NCBI RefSeq assembly: GCF_021605415.1
Contig: NZ_WKEQ01000034.1
Coordinates: 1 to 64,000 of the forward strand
Origin: Pseudomonas syringae
GTDB lineage: Bacteria; Pseudomonadota; Gammaproteobacteria; Pseudomonadales; Pseudomonadaceae
Length of the DNA: 64,000 nucleotides
Direction of reading: 5' to 3'
Notes under the pieces: generated by a model
Databases searched by the model: none
What the model was told of the DNA's origin: nothing
What the model saw: only the letters and a program-made list of their open reading frames with translations
In this document: positions 7,991 to 16,411 of the stretch, piece by piece
How the letters are laid out: each line of letters begins with the position of its first letter
Numbering within the stretch: the stretch's first letter is position 1
Position numbers and translations under genes: made by a program

Positions 7991-8914
7991 ATGCCTGACA
8001 TCTATCACTTCTTCCAGCAGCTGGTTAATGGTCTGACCATTGGCAGCACGTATGCCTTGATTGCCATCGGCTATACGATGGTTTACGGCATCATCGGAAT
8101 GATCAACTTCGCCCACGGCGAGGTGTACATGATCGGTTCCTACGTGGCGTTCATCGCCATCGCGGGGCTGACCATGATGGGACTCGACAGTGTTCCGCTG
8201 TTGATGACCGCCGCGTTCATTGCCAGCATCGTCGTCACCAGTTCGTACGGTTACAGCATCGAACGGATCGCCTACCGCCCCTTGCGCGGCAGCAACCGTC
8301 TGATCCCGCTGATTTCCGCCATCGGTATGTCGATCTTCTTGCAGAACACGGTTCTGCTCGCGCAAGACTCCAAGGACAAATCCATCCCCAACCTGATCCC
8401 GGGCAACTTTACCTTTGGGCCAGGTGGTGCACATGAAGTGCTGATTTCGTACATGCAAATCGTGGTGTTCGTGGTGACCCTGATCGCCATGCTCGGCCTG
8501 ACGCTGTTCATCTCCCGCTCTCGCCTGGGCCGTGCCTGCCGCGCCTGCGCCGAAGACATCAAGATGGCCAACCTGCTCGGCATCAACACCAACAACATCA
8601 TCGCCCTGACCTTCATCATCGGTGCCGCGCTCGCGGCCGTCGCGGCCGTGCTGTTGAGCATGCAATACGGCGTGATCAACCCGAACGCCGGTTTCCTCGT
8701 CGGCCTCAAAGCCTTCACCGCCGCAGTATTGGGCGGAATCGGCAGCATTCCCGGCGCCATGCTCGGCGGGTTGGTGCTTGGGGTGGCGGAAGCGTTTGGC
8801 GCCGATATCTTCGGCGACCAGTACAAGGACGTCGTAGCTTTCGGCTTGTTGGTTCTGGTGCTGTTGTTCCGTCCGACCGGCATTCTGGGCCGTCCGGAGG
8901 TTGAGAAAGTATGA
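7991..8914 (+). CDS. braD: Branched-chain amino acid ABC transporter permease
   Basis: LivH/BraD-type inner-membrane subunit of 307 aa with about eight hydrophobic helices. The start DIYHFFQQLVNGLTIGSTYA and the early GMINFAHGEVYMIGSY are hallmark family segments; the cytoplasmic loop RSRLGRACRACAEDIKMANLLG is the ABC-subunit contact (EAA-like) loop. A ribosome site (TTAGGAG) precedes the ATG. The stop overlaps the braE start by 4 bp, so the two permeases are translationally coupled. Confidence 0.95.
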   Translation: MPDIYHFFQQLVNGLTIGSTYALIAIGYTMVYGIIGMINFAHGEVYMIGSYVAFIAIAGLTMMGLDSVPLLMTAAFIASIVVTSSYGYSIERIAYRPLRGSNRLIPLISAIGMSIFLQNTVLLAQDSKDKSIPNLIPGNFTFGPGGAHEVLISYMQIVVFVVTLIAMLGLTLFISRSRLGRACRACAEDIKMANLLGINTNNIIALTFIIGAALAAVAAVLLSMQYGVINPNAGFLVGLKAFTAAVLGGIGSIPGAMLGGLVLGVAEAFGADIFGDQYKDVVAFGLLVLVLLFRPTGILGRPEVEKV

Positions 8915-10167
8915 CTAGGAATCTTAAACAGGCGTTGTTCAGCGCCTTGCTGGTGTGGGCCGTGGCCTACCCGGTACTCGGTCTGAAACTGACTATCGTC
9001 GGCATCAACCTGGAAGTGCACAACACCAGCCCGGCCATCCTGGCGACCATCGCCATCTGCTCGGTGCTGATGTTCCTGCGCGTGTTGTTCAACCAACAGA
9101 TCAGCAAGGCGTGGAAATCCTCGCCGGGCATGCCGTTGATCCCGGCCAAGGCCAGCAACTTCCTGACCCTGCCGACCACCCAACGCTACATCATCATCGC
9201 GCTGATCCTTGGCGCGCTGGTCTGGCCGTTCTTCGGCTCCCGTGGCGCGGTGGACATCGCAACGCTGATCCTGATCTACGTGATGCTCGGCCTTGGCCTG
9301 AACATCGTGGTCGGTCTGGCCGGTCTGCTCGACCTCGGTTACGTCGGCTTCTACGCCGTCGGTGCCTACAGCTACGCGCTGCTGTCGCACTACTACGGCC
9401 TGAGCTTCTGGATCTGCCTGCCGATTGCCGGCCTGATGGCGGCGACGTTCGGCTTCCTGCTGGGCTTCCCGGTATTGCGTCTGCGCGGTGACTATCTGGC
9501 AATCGTGACGCTCGGCTTCGGCGAGATCATCCGTCTGTTCCTGCGCAACCTGACCGACATCACCGGTGGTCCGAACGGTATCAGCAACATCGAGAAACCG
9601 ACGTTCTTCGGCCTGACTTTCGAGCGTAAAGCGGCGGAAGGCTTGCAGACGTTCCACGAATACTTTGGTCTGCAATACAACTCGATCAACAAGGTGATCT
9701 TCCTTTACCTGGTTGCCCTGTTGCTGGCGCTGGCCGCGCTGTTTGTCATCAACCGCCTGCTGCGCATGCCGATCGGTCGTGCATGGGAAGCGCTACGTGA
9801 AGATGAAATCGCCTGCCGTGCGCTCGGTCTCAATCCAACCGTGATCAAGCTGTCCGCGTTCACCCTCGGTGCTGCATTCGCCGGTTTCGCCGGCAGCTTC
9901 TTCGCCGCCCGTCAGGGTCTGGTGACACCGGAATCGTTCACCTTCATCGAGTCGGCGATCATCCTCGCCATCGTCGTGCTGGGTGGCATGGGCTCGCAAC
10001 TGGGCGTCATTCTGGCGGCCGTGGTGATGATCCTGTTGCCGGAAATGATGCGTGAGTTCAGCGAGTACCGCATGTTGATGTTCGGTGCCCTGATGGTATT
10101 GATGATGATCTGGCGTCCTCAAGGTCTGCTGCCGATGCAACGCCCACACATGGAGTTGCGAAAATGA
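8911..10167 (+). CDS. braE: Branched-chain amino acid ABC transporter permease
   Basis: LivM/BraE-type second permease, 418 aa. It has an N-terminal extension with two or three helices before the conserved core (GLGLNIVVGLAGLLDLGYVG, then LRLRGDYLAIVTLGFGEI). The coupling loop RMPIGRAWEALREDEIACRA docks on the ATPases. It pairs with BraD to form the membrane channel. It overlaps its neighbours by 4 bp on both sides (ATGA junctions). Confidence 0.95.
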   Translation: MTRNLKQALFSALLVWAVAYPVLGLKLTIVGINLEVHNTSPAILATIAICSVLMFLRVLFNQQISKAWKSSPGMPLIPAKASNFLTLPTTQRYIIIALILGALVWPFFGSRGAVDIATLILIYVMLGLGLNIVVGLAGLLDLGYVGFYAVGAYSYALLSHYYGLSFWICLPIAGLMAATFGFLLGFPVLRLRGDYLAIVTLGFGEIIRLFLRNLTDITGGPNGISNIEKPTFFGLTFERKAAEGLQTFHEYFGLQYNSINKVIFLYLVALLLALAALFVINRLLRMPIGRAWEALREDEIACRALGLNPTVIKLSAFTLGAAFAGFAGSFFAARQGLVTPESFTFIESAIILAIVVLGGMGSQLGVILAAVVMILLPEMMREFSEYRMLMFGALMVLMMIWRPQGLLPMQRPHMELRK

Positions 10168-10931
10168 GCCGCGAGATCCTGAAAGTTGAAAACCTGAGCA
10201 TGCGCTTCGGCGGCCTGCTGGCGGTCAACGGCGTGGCCCTGACCGTCAAAGAGAAGCAGGTGGTTGCACTGATCGGGCCGAACGGCGCGGGCAAGACCAC
10301 CGTGTTCAACTGCCTGACCGGTTTCTATCAGCCAACGGGTGGCAGCATCCTGCTGGACGGCGAGCCGATTCAAGGCCTGCCGGGCCACAAGATCGCCCTC
10401 AAAGGCGTAGTGCGCACCTTCCAGAACGTGCGGTTGTTCAAGGACATGACGGCGGTCGAGAACCTGTTGATCGCCCAGCACCGTCACCTGAACACCAACT
10501 TCCTGTCCGGCCTGTTCAAGACCCCGGCGTTCCGTAAAAGCGAGCGCGAGGCGATGGAATTTGCCGAGTACTGGCTGGAAAAGGTCAACCTGAAAGAGTT
10601 CGCCAACCGTACCGCCGGCACTCTGGCCTACGGTCAGCAGCGTCGCCTGGAAATCGCCCGTTGCATGATGACCCGTCCGCGGATCCTCATGCTCGACGAA
10701 CCGGCCGCCGGCCTGAACCCGAAGGAAACCGAAGACCTCAAGGCGCTGATCAGCGTGCTGCGTGAAGAGCACAACGTGACCGTGCTGCTGATCGAACACG
10801 ACATGAAACTGGTCATGAGCATTTCCGACCACATCGTCGTGATCAACCAGGGCACGCCTCTGGCGGACGGTACGCCGGAACAGATCCGCGATAATCCTGA
10901 AGTGATCAAAGCCTACCTGGGGGAAGCGTAA
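10164..10931 (+). CDS. braF: Branched-chain amino acid ABC transporter ATPase
   Basis: LivG/BraF-type ATP-binding subunit, 255 aa. Walker A is GPNGAGKTT at about residue 38, the signature loop is AYGQQRRLEIAR, Walker B is ILMLDEPAAGLNP, and the switch His follows in LIEHDM. It works as a heterodimer with BraG to drive import. It begins on the overlapping ATG of the braE stop and is followed at once by braG. Confidence 0.95.
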   Translation: MSREILKVENLSMRFGGLLAVNGVALTVKEKQVVALIGPNGAGKTTVFNCLTGFYQPTGGSILLDGEPIQGLPGHKIALKGVVRTFQNVRLFKDMTAVENLLIAQHRHLNTNFLSGLFKTPAFRKSEREAMEFAEYWLEKVNLKEFANRTAGTLAYGQQRRLEIARCMMTRPRILMLDEPAAGLNPKETEDLKALISVLREEHNVTVLLIEHDMKLVMSISDHIVVINQGTPLADGTPEQIRDNPEVIKAYLGEA

Positions 10932-11633
10932 ATGCTGCAGTTCGAAAACGTTTCCACCTTCTACGGCAAGATCCAGGCTCTGCACGGCGTCAACGTCGAA
11001 GTTCGTCAGGGCGAAATCGTCACGCTGATCGGCGCCAACGGTGCCGGCAAGTCCACGCTGCTGATGACGCTGTGCGGTTCGCCGCAGGCCCACAGCGGCA
11101 GCATCCGCTACATGGGTGAGGAACTCGTCGGCCAGGACTCGTCGGTGATCATGCGCAAAAGCATCGCGGTCGTGCCGGAAGGTCGTCGGGTGTTTGCCCG
11201 TCTGACCGTCGAAGAGAACCTCGCCATGGGCGGATTTTTCACCGACAAAGGCGACTATCAGGAACAGATGGACAAGGTTCTCGAACTTTTCCCACGCCTG
11301 AAAGAGCGCTTTGCCCAACGCGGTGGCACCATGTCCGGCGGCGAACAGCAAATGCTCGCGATCGGCCGTGCGCTGATGAGCAAGCCGAAACTGCTGCTGC
11401 TCGACGAGCCATCGCTGGGCCTGGCACCGATCATCATCCAGCAGATTTTCGACATCATCGAACAACTGCGCAAGGACGGTGTGACCGTGTTTCTGGTCGA
11501 GCAAAACGCCAACCAGGCCCTGAAAATCGCCGACCGCGCCTACGTTCTCGAGAACGGCCGGGTGGTAATGCAAGGCACCGGTGAAGCGCTGCTGACCGAC
11601 CCGAAAGTGCGCGAGGCGTATCTGGGCGGTTGA
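10932..11633 (+). CDS. braG: Branched-chain amino acid ABC transporter ATPase
   Basis: LivF/BraG-type ATP-binding subunit, 233 aa, the last gene of the operon. Walker A is GANGAGKST, signature MSGGEQQMLAIGRA, Walker B LLLLDEPSLGLAP and the switch region VEQNANQAL. It starts directly after the braF stop with no gap. A rho-independent terminator follows at 11649. Confidence 0.95.
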   Translation: MLQFENVSTFYGKIQALHGVNVEVRQGEIVTLIGANGAGKSTLLMTLCGSPQAHSGSIRYMGEELVGQDSSVIMRKSIAVVPEGRRVFARLTVEENLAMGGFFTDKGDYQEQMDKVLELFPRLKERFAQRGGTMSGGEQQMLAIGRALMSKPKLLLLDEPSLGLAPIIIQQIFDIIEQLRKDGVTVFLVEQNANQALKIADRAYVLENGRVVMQGTGEALLTDPKVREAYLGG

Positions 11634-11648
11634 GTCTTAGCGTTAAAC

Positions 11649-11675
11649 AAAAACGGCCTTCGGGCCGTTTTTTTG
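11649..11675 (+). terminator. Rho-independent terminator of the bra operon
   Basis: AAAAACGGCC-TTCG-GGCCGTTTTTTT: a stem with a UUCG tetraloop and a run of seven Ts, 15 bp after braG. Confidence 0.95.
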
Positions 11676-11730
11676 TGCCTTATCCCTATAGAAACATGCA
11701 CAGGCTGTTCTTTGGCGGCACGTACTCTCG

Positions 11731-11961
11731 TCATGATCGGCTATTTATAAAATCAATGGCGTTTTGAACGGTCACCATCTTTTCAGCTTCCGTCTCCGGA
11801 ATTTCTATGCCGAACGCGTCCTCGAATGCCATCACCAACTCGCTTATATCCAGCGAGTCAGCCCCTAGATCTGAAATAAATCTAGAGGGGCCCTTAGCCT
11901 CCTCTATTCTCACGCCAAGAATGTCAGCCACCATATCCCGTATACGATCTGCGTTGTCCAT
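11731..11961 (-). CDS. Orphan acyl carrier protein
   Basis: ACP of 76 aa that would carry acyl chains on a 4'-phosphopantetheine arm attached to Ser36 of DLGADSLDISEL. Helix 2 (ELVMAFEDAFGIEI) and the acidic profile are those of a type II ACP. The ATG at 11961 is chosen because AGGTG lies 6 nt before it; a TTG/ATG pair upstream at 11988/11985 is less likely. No fab, polyketide or lipid gene is nearby, so its partner enzymes are unknown. Its base composition is clearly lower in GC than its neighbours, and the 266 bp upstream are also AT-rich, which suggests acquisition by transfer. Confidence 0.9.
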   Translation of the reverse strand: MDNADRIRDMVADILGVRIEEAKGPSRFISDLGADSLDISELVMAFEDAFGIEIPETEAEKMVTVQNAIDFINSRS

Positions 11962-12227
11962 GTCCGCACCTAACCTTTGAATCATCAATAAGCCGAAAGT
12001 CTGGAAAGTCCCGACGAGGTCTTATTCAGCTCTACCCGTTTGATAACCTGCTCCTCAGGTATCGTTGTTGCCTAATCAGAAGATAAACGCCGGAAAATGT
12101 CGTCGCTACTGTCAGAAATAACAGGTGCCTATATCAGTTCCTGATGACCAAGTAGTTTTAATAACAAAAATGCAATAAGCGGTAGAAACCAGTGTTGGCC
12201 GGTCACAGGCCAAGTGTTCTCTACGCG

Positions 12228-13142
12228 TTACTGTCGGAGGCGATCCAGCGCCTCGCCGCTGCGCTTGAACCAGCCAATTAAATAATCGGCGAGTACTTGC
12301 GTGCGCTTGGGCAAGCCGCCCTGATACGGATGCACCAACAGCATGGGCATGCGCCGGGTCTGATAATCGTGAAGCAACCCTTTCAATCGCCCGTCTGCCA
12401 GTTCCGCTTGCAACAGATACGACGGCAAACGGGCGATGCCAGCACCGGCCAGCGCGGCTTTTTTCAACAGGCTGTAGTGATTGCTGGCGAACGGGCCTGA
12501 CACCCGCACCCGCAACAGTTCATGTTGCTGGTGATACAGCCATTCTTCGCGACCGCTGTAGTGGCTGTTGAGCAGGCAACGGTGTCCGGCCAGCGCCATC
12601 GGCGTCGTCGGCTCGCCGTGCTGTTCAAGATAAGCCGGGCTGGCGCAGGTCATTTCCTGCCACGCCAGTAATGGGCGCGCCACCAGACGCTCGTCGTTGC
12701 CGACCTCGCTACGGATCGCCAGGTCAAAACCTTCACGGGCCAGGTCGTGATAGTGATTACTCAACTCCAGTTCAATCTGCACCTCTGGATACAGCCGAGA
12801 GAACTCCAGCAGCAACCCATCGAAAAACGTTTCGCCCAATGACACCGGCACCGTCATCCGCACGGGGCCAACCATATCGTCCTTCAATCGCGCCAGAGCC
12901 TGCCGCGCCCGCTTCACCTGCTCAACCAGCGCCTGGGCCTGTGGCAACAGCGCCGCGCCGGCCGCCGTCAAGCTCAAGCGGCGGGTGGTGCGCTGCAATA
13001 ACACCACGTTGAACTGCGCCTCCAATTGACTGATGCGCTTGGACAGCTGGCCTTTGCTGCAACCCAATTGTTGCGCCGCCAAAGTAAAACTGCCGGCTTC
13101 GATCAGCACCGCGAACGCCGCCAAATCATCCATTTCGCTCAT
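12228..13142 (-). CDS. LysR family transcriptional regulator
   Basis: Regulator of 304 aa. The N-terminal winged helix-turn-helix is DLAAFAVLIEAGSFTLAAQQLGCSKGQLSKRISQLE, shortened here to the key residues LAAQQLG and LSKRISQLE, followed by a linker helix and an effector-binding domain (GEPTTPMALAGHRCLLNSHY near 180). The start is ATG 13142 (MSEMDDLAAF); longer readings from 13217 add residues not seen in the family. It is divergent from the short-chain dehydrogenase gene at 13247, the classical arrangement in which the LysR protein controls its neighbour. Confidence 0.9.
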   Translation of the reverse strand: MSEMDDLAAFAVLIEAGSFTLAAQQLGCSKGQLSKRISQLEAQFNVVLLQRTTRRLSLTAAGAALLPQAQALVEQVKRARQALARLKDDMVGPVRMTVPVSLGETFFDGLLLEFSRLYPEVQIELELSNHYHDLAREGFDLAIRSEVGNDERLVARPLLAWQEMTCASPAYLEQHGEPTTPMALAGHRCLLNSHYSGREEWLYHQQHELLRVRVSGPFASNHYSLLKKAALAGAGIARLPSYLLQAELADGRLKGLLHDYQTRRMPMLLVHPYQGGLPKRTQVLADYLIGWFKRSGEALDRLRQ

Positions 13143-13246
13143 GGATTGTTTCCATTTGAAAACCAAAGGTTGCCCATTAGCACGCTTATCCACCGAAAAA
13201 ACCACTCTAGACTGCAACCTCGTTCAATCACTCGAGGCACAGCTCC

Positions 13247-13846
13247 ATGAAAATCCTGTTGATCGGCGCCAGCGGCACCATTGGTTCGGCCGTGGATAAA
13301 GAACTGTCTCAGCGCCATGACGTCATCCGCATCGGCCGCAACAGCGGTGATGTCCACGTCGATATCAGCGACAGTGCCTCGATCGAAGGCATGTTCGAGA
13401 GGACGGGCAAATTCGATGCACTGATCTGCGCGGCCGGCAAAGTCACATTCGCCCCGCTGGGTGAAATGACCACCGACAGTTTCACCCTCGGCCTGAACGA
13501 CAAACTGATGGGCCAGGTCAATTTGCTGCTGATTGGCCGCGAGTTCGCCAACGACGGCGCATCGTTCACCTTCACCAGCGGCGTACTCAGCCACGATCCG
13601 ATTCGCAGCGGTGCTTCGGCGGCGCTGGTCAATGGCGCACTCGACAGTTTCGTGCGTTCGGCTGCGATCGAACTGCCGCGCGGTTTGCGGGTGAATTCCG
13701 TCAGCCCGACCGTGGTGCTCGAAGCCATGGGCAGCTATGCGCCGTACTTCCGAGGGTACAAGCCGGTTCGGGCGGCGGATGTGGCATTGGCCTACGCCAA
13801 GAGTGTCGAAGGGTTGCAAACCGGTCAGACATTTCACGTGGGTTGA
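13247..13846 (+). CDS. Short-chain dehydrogenase/reductase
   Basis: Compact SDR of 199 aa. The cofactor motif is unusual in being close to the N-terminus: LLIGASGTIGSAV (GxxGxxG, residues 4-15). The middle segment ALICAAGKV corresponds to the NNAG strand. The usual YxxxK is reduced: the region SGASAALVNGALDSFVRSAA has Ser and Ala where Tyr-x3-Lys normally stands, as in atypical SDRs of this small subgroup. Substrate unknown. Probably regulated by the divergent LysR gene; a REP-type hairpin follows the stop. Confidence 0.85.
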   Translation: MKILLIGASGTIGSAVDKELSQRHDVIRIGRNSGDVHVDISDSASIEGMFERTGKFDALICAAGKVTFAPLGEMTTDSFTLGLNDKLMGQVNLLLIGREFANDGASFTFTSGVLSHDPIRSGASAALVNGALDSFVRSAAIELPRGLRVNSVSPTVVLEAMGSYAPYFRGYKPVRAADVALAYAKSVEGLQTGQTFHVG

Positions 13847-13852
13847 AGATCA

Positions 13853-13904
13853 GAAGATCGCAGCCTGCGACAGCCGCTACAAGGAGACAGGCTGCGATCT
13901 TTTG
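13853..13904. repeat. Inverted REP hairpin
   Basis: AAGATCGCAGCCTG pairs with CAGGCTGCGATCTT across about 20 nt, the AAAGATCGCAG-type REP; it may serve as terminator for the SDR gene. Confidence 0.8.
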
Positions 13905-13956
13905 CATTTGACGGACAGGCTGCGTAACGTGGCGGCACTTGTCTGGAGAGCCGAAG

Positions 13957-14610
13957 ATGCGTGTTGCCCGTTCCTTGATGGTTGTTGCCCTGCTGCCGTT
14001 GTTCGCGGCCTGCCAATTGCTCGATGGCCCGCGTGAAAGCGCGTCCCATGTCGGCCAGACCCGCATGCAAGGGCAATTGATGGCCGCCGATGGCAAGCTG
14101 CTGTTTCAGCCGTGCGGCGAGCAGCGCAACCTCGTCATCAATGACATTGGCGGTACCAGCGTTTTGCAGGAAGCCGCCACACTGGCCGATGAGCAGGGCA
14201 AATTGTTTGCCGATGTGCGCGGGCGAATCGAAGGCAACAGCCTTGATCTGACGCAGCTGTACCGCGTCGAGCGCTCCGGCACTGCATGCGACGACCCCAA
14301 CTTCAAGCTGTTGATACTGCGTGCCGCCGGCCATGGCCCCGAATGGAACGTCAAGGTCAGCGGCAAAGGTCTGGTCATCGACCGCGAAGGTCAACCGCCG
14401 CTCGCCGTGCCGTATGTCGAGGAACAATTGGGCGACGGACGTTTCAACCTTAGCACCGAGGCCAACAACCAGCAGATCGAACTGTGGGTGGCGCCGCAAC
14501 GTTGCGTCGACACCAGCACCGGCAGCGTCCAGCACATGAGCGCCGAACTGCGCATCGACGGCAAGGTGCAGCGCGGTTGCGGCTCTTTCGGCGGCTCGCG
14601 CGACGACTGA
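13957..14610 (+). CDS. Predicted lipoprotein, COG3650-like
   Basis: Exported protein of 217 aa. The signal peptide MRVARSLMVVALLPLFAAC ends in a lipobox (LFAAC), so the mature protein starts at a lipidated Cys19. The start at 13957 is supported by GGAGAG 10 nt upstream; a start at 13939 would place charged residues before the signal. The body has two similar beta-rich halves (QGQLMAADGKLLFQPCGEQ, and APQRCVDTSTGS near the end) and four Cys. Function unknown. Confidence 0.75.
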   Translation: MRVARSLMVVALLPLFAACQLLDGPRESASHVGQTRMQGQLMAADGKLLFQPCGEQRNLVINDIGGTSVLQEAATLADEQGKLFADVRGRIEGNSLDLTQLYRVERSGTACDDPNFKLLILRAAGHGPEWNVKVSGKGLVIDREGQPPLAVPYVEEQLGDGRFNLSTEANNQQIELWVAPQRCVDTSTGSVQHMSAELRIDGKVQRGCGSFGGSRDD

Positions 14611-14705
14611 CGGTTTTAGCCTCACGGAATCCGGCGCGGCGGCTTATAATCGCCGCCTTCAAACGCCCTGGCGCAGTTGTGCGCCCCGCGAACCTGGATC
14701 CCGCC

Positions 14706-16319
14706 ATGTTACGAATCACCGAACTCAAGTTGCCGATCGACCATCCCGAAGAAGACCTGCGCATTGCCATCGTGCAACGCCTGGGCATCGCCAGCGATGA
14801 TCTGCTCGATTTCACTTTGTTCAAGCGCAGTTACGACGCGCGCAAAAAATCCTCTGAACTGTGCTTTATCTACACCATCGACCTCAACGTCAGCGATGAG
14901 GCCAAGGTGTTGAGCAAGTTCGCCGACGACCGTAACGTCAACGTGGCGCCGGATGTCAGCTACAAGTTCGTCGGTCACGCCCCGGCCGATCATGGCGAGC
15001 GCCCGATCGTGGTCGGCTTCGGCCCCTGCGGGATTTTCGCCGGCCTGTTGCTGGCGCAAATGGGCTTCAAGCCAATCATCCTCGAACGCGGCACCGAAGT
15101 GCGCCAGCGCACCAAAGACACCTGGGGCCTGTGGCGTAAAAGCGTGCTCAATCCCGAGTCCAACGTGCAGTTCGGCGAAGGCGGCGCGGGCACGTTCTCC
15201 GACGGCAAGCTGTATAGCCAGATCAAAGATCCGAAATTCCTCGGCCGCAAAGTCTTGCACGAATTCGTCAAGGCTGGCGCACCGGAAGAAATCCTCTACG
15301 TCAGCAAACCGCACATCGGTACGTTCCGCCTGACCGGCATGGTTGAAGCCATGCGCGAAGAAATCCGTGCGCTGGGCGGCGAAGTACGCTTCCAGGAGCG
15401 CGTCAGCGACGTGCAGATTGAAGACGGCCAACTGGTCGGCGTCGAACTGGCGAGCGGCGAAATCCTCAAGTCTAAACATGTCGTTCTGGCTCTCGGCCAC
15501 AGCGCGCGCGACACCTTCCGCATGTTGCACAGCCGGGGCGTGTTCATGGAAGCCAAGCCGTTCTCGGTAGGTTTCCGCATCGAACACCCGCAGTCGCTGA
15601 TCGACCGCGCGCGGCTGGGCAAATACGCCGGCCACCCGAAACTTGGTGCCGCCGACTACAAACTGGTGCACCACGCCAAAAACGGCCGCTCGGTCTACAG
15701 CTTCTGCATGTGCCCGGGCGGCACCGTGGTGGCGGCGACGTCCGAGCCGAACCGTGTCGTCACCAACGGCATGAGCCAATACTCGCGTAACGAGCGCAAC
15801 GCCAACTCCGGCATCGTCGTCGGCATCACACCGGAAGTCGATTACCCGGGTGGTCCGCTGGCCGGAATCGAGTTGCAAGAACGTCTGGAATCCCACGCGT
15901 TCATCCTCGGCGGCAGCGATTACAAAGCGCCGGCGCAATTGGTTGGCGACTTTATCAACGACATTCCTTCAACCGAACTGGGCGAAGTCGAGCCCTCGTA
16001 CAAACCGGGCGTGGCGTTGGGCGATCTGGCCTTGGCCCTGCCGGACTTCGCCATCGAGGCGATCCGCGAGGCACTGCCGGCGTTCGAAAAGCAGATTCGT
16101 GGTTATTCGCTGCACGACGCGGTATTGACCGGGATTGAGACGCGCACCTCGTCGCCGCTGCGCATCACCCGGGACGCGTCGCTGCAAAGCATGAACGTGA
16201 AGGGCTTGTTTCCGGCGGGAGAAGGCGCGGGTTATGCGGGCGGGATTCTGTCGGCCGGCGTTGACGGGATTCGGATTGCCGAAGCTGTGGCGCGGGACAT
16301 TCTTGGCCTGGATGCCTGA
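14706..16319 (+). CDS. FAD-dependent dehydrogenase (NAD(P)/FAD oxidoreductase)
   Basis: Large flavoprotein of 537 aa. After an N-terminal domain (MLRITELKLPIDHPEEDLR) comes the dinucleotide-binding motif VVGFGPCGIFAGLLLAQMG at about 100-118, then FGEGGAGTFSDGKLYSQIKD and, near the C-terminus, the FAD segment GLFPAGEGAGYAGGI. This architecture is that of the uncharacterised COG2509 'FAD-dependent dehydrogenase' family. The ATG at 14706 starts the family N-terminus; the frame is open far upstream but overlaps the preceding lipoprotein gene. Substrate unknown. Confidence 0.9.
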   Translation: MLRITELKLPIDHPEEDLRIAIVQRLGIASDDLLDFTLFKRSYDARKKSSELCFIYTIDLNVSDEAKVLSKFADDRNVNVAPDVSYKFVGHAPADHGERPIVVGFGPCGIFAGLLLAQMGFKPIILERGTEVRQRTKDTWGLWRKSVLNPESNVQFGEGGAGTFSDGKLYSQIKDPKFLGRKVLHEFVKAGAPEEILYVSKPHIGTFRLTGMVEAMREEIRALGGEVRFQERVSDVQIEDGQLVGVELASGEILKSKHVVLALGHSARDTFRMLHSRGVFMEAKPFSVGFRIEHPQSLIDRARLGKYAGHPKLGAADYKLVHHAKNGRSVYSFCMCPGGTVVAATSEPNRVVTNGMSQYSRNERNANSGIVVGITPEVDYPGGPLAGIELQERLESHAFILGGSDYKAPAQLVGDFINDIPSTELGEVEPSYKPGVALGDLALALPDFAIEAIREALPAFEKQIRGYSLHDAVLTGIETRTSSPLRITRDASLQSMNVKGLFPAGEGAGYAGGILSAGVDGIRIAEAVARDILGLDA

Positions 16320-16321
16320 GT

Positions 16322-16408
16322 TTCAAGATCAAAAGATCGCAGCCTGCGACAGCGCCTACAGAGATTAAGGTTCATCCTGTAAGCGCTCTCGCGGCTGCGA
16401 TCTTTTTG
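16322..16408. repeat. Inverted REP pair
   Basis: AAAAGATCGCAGCCTGCGAC near 16330 and GCGGCTGCGATCTTTTTGCT near 16391 are inverted AAAGATCGCAG-type REP half-sites in the gap between two convergent genes. Confidence 0.8.
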
Positions 16409-16411
16409 CTT

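Noticed and set aside
8272..9675. A 467-codon antisense frame across braD/braE, and similar ones over braF/braG and the tubulin-like gene.
   Set aside because: All mirror strong sense genes and have low-complexity composition.
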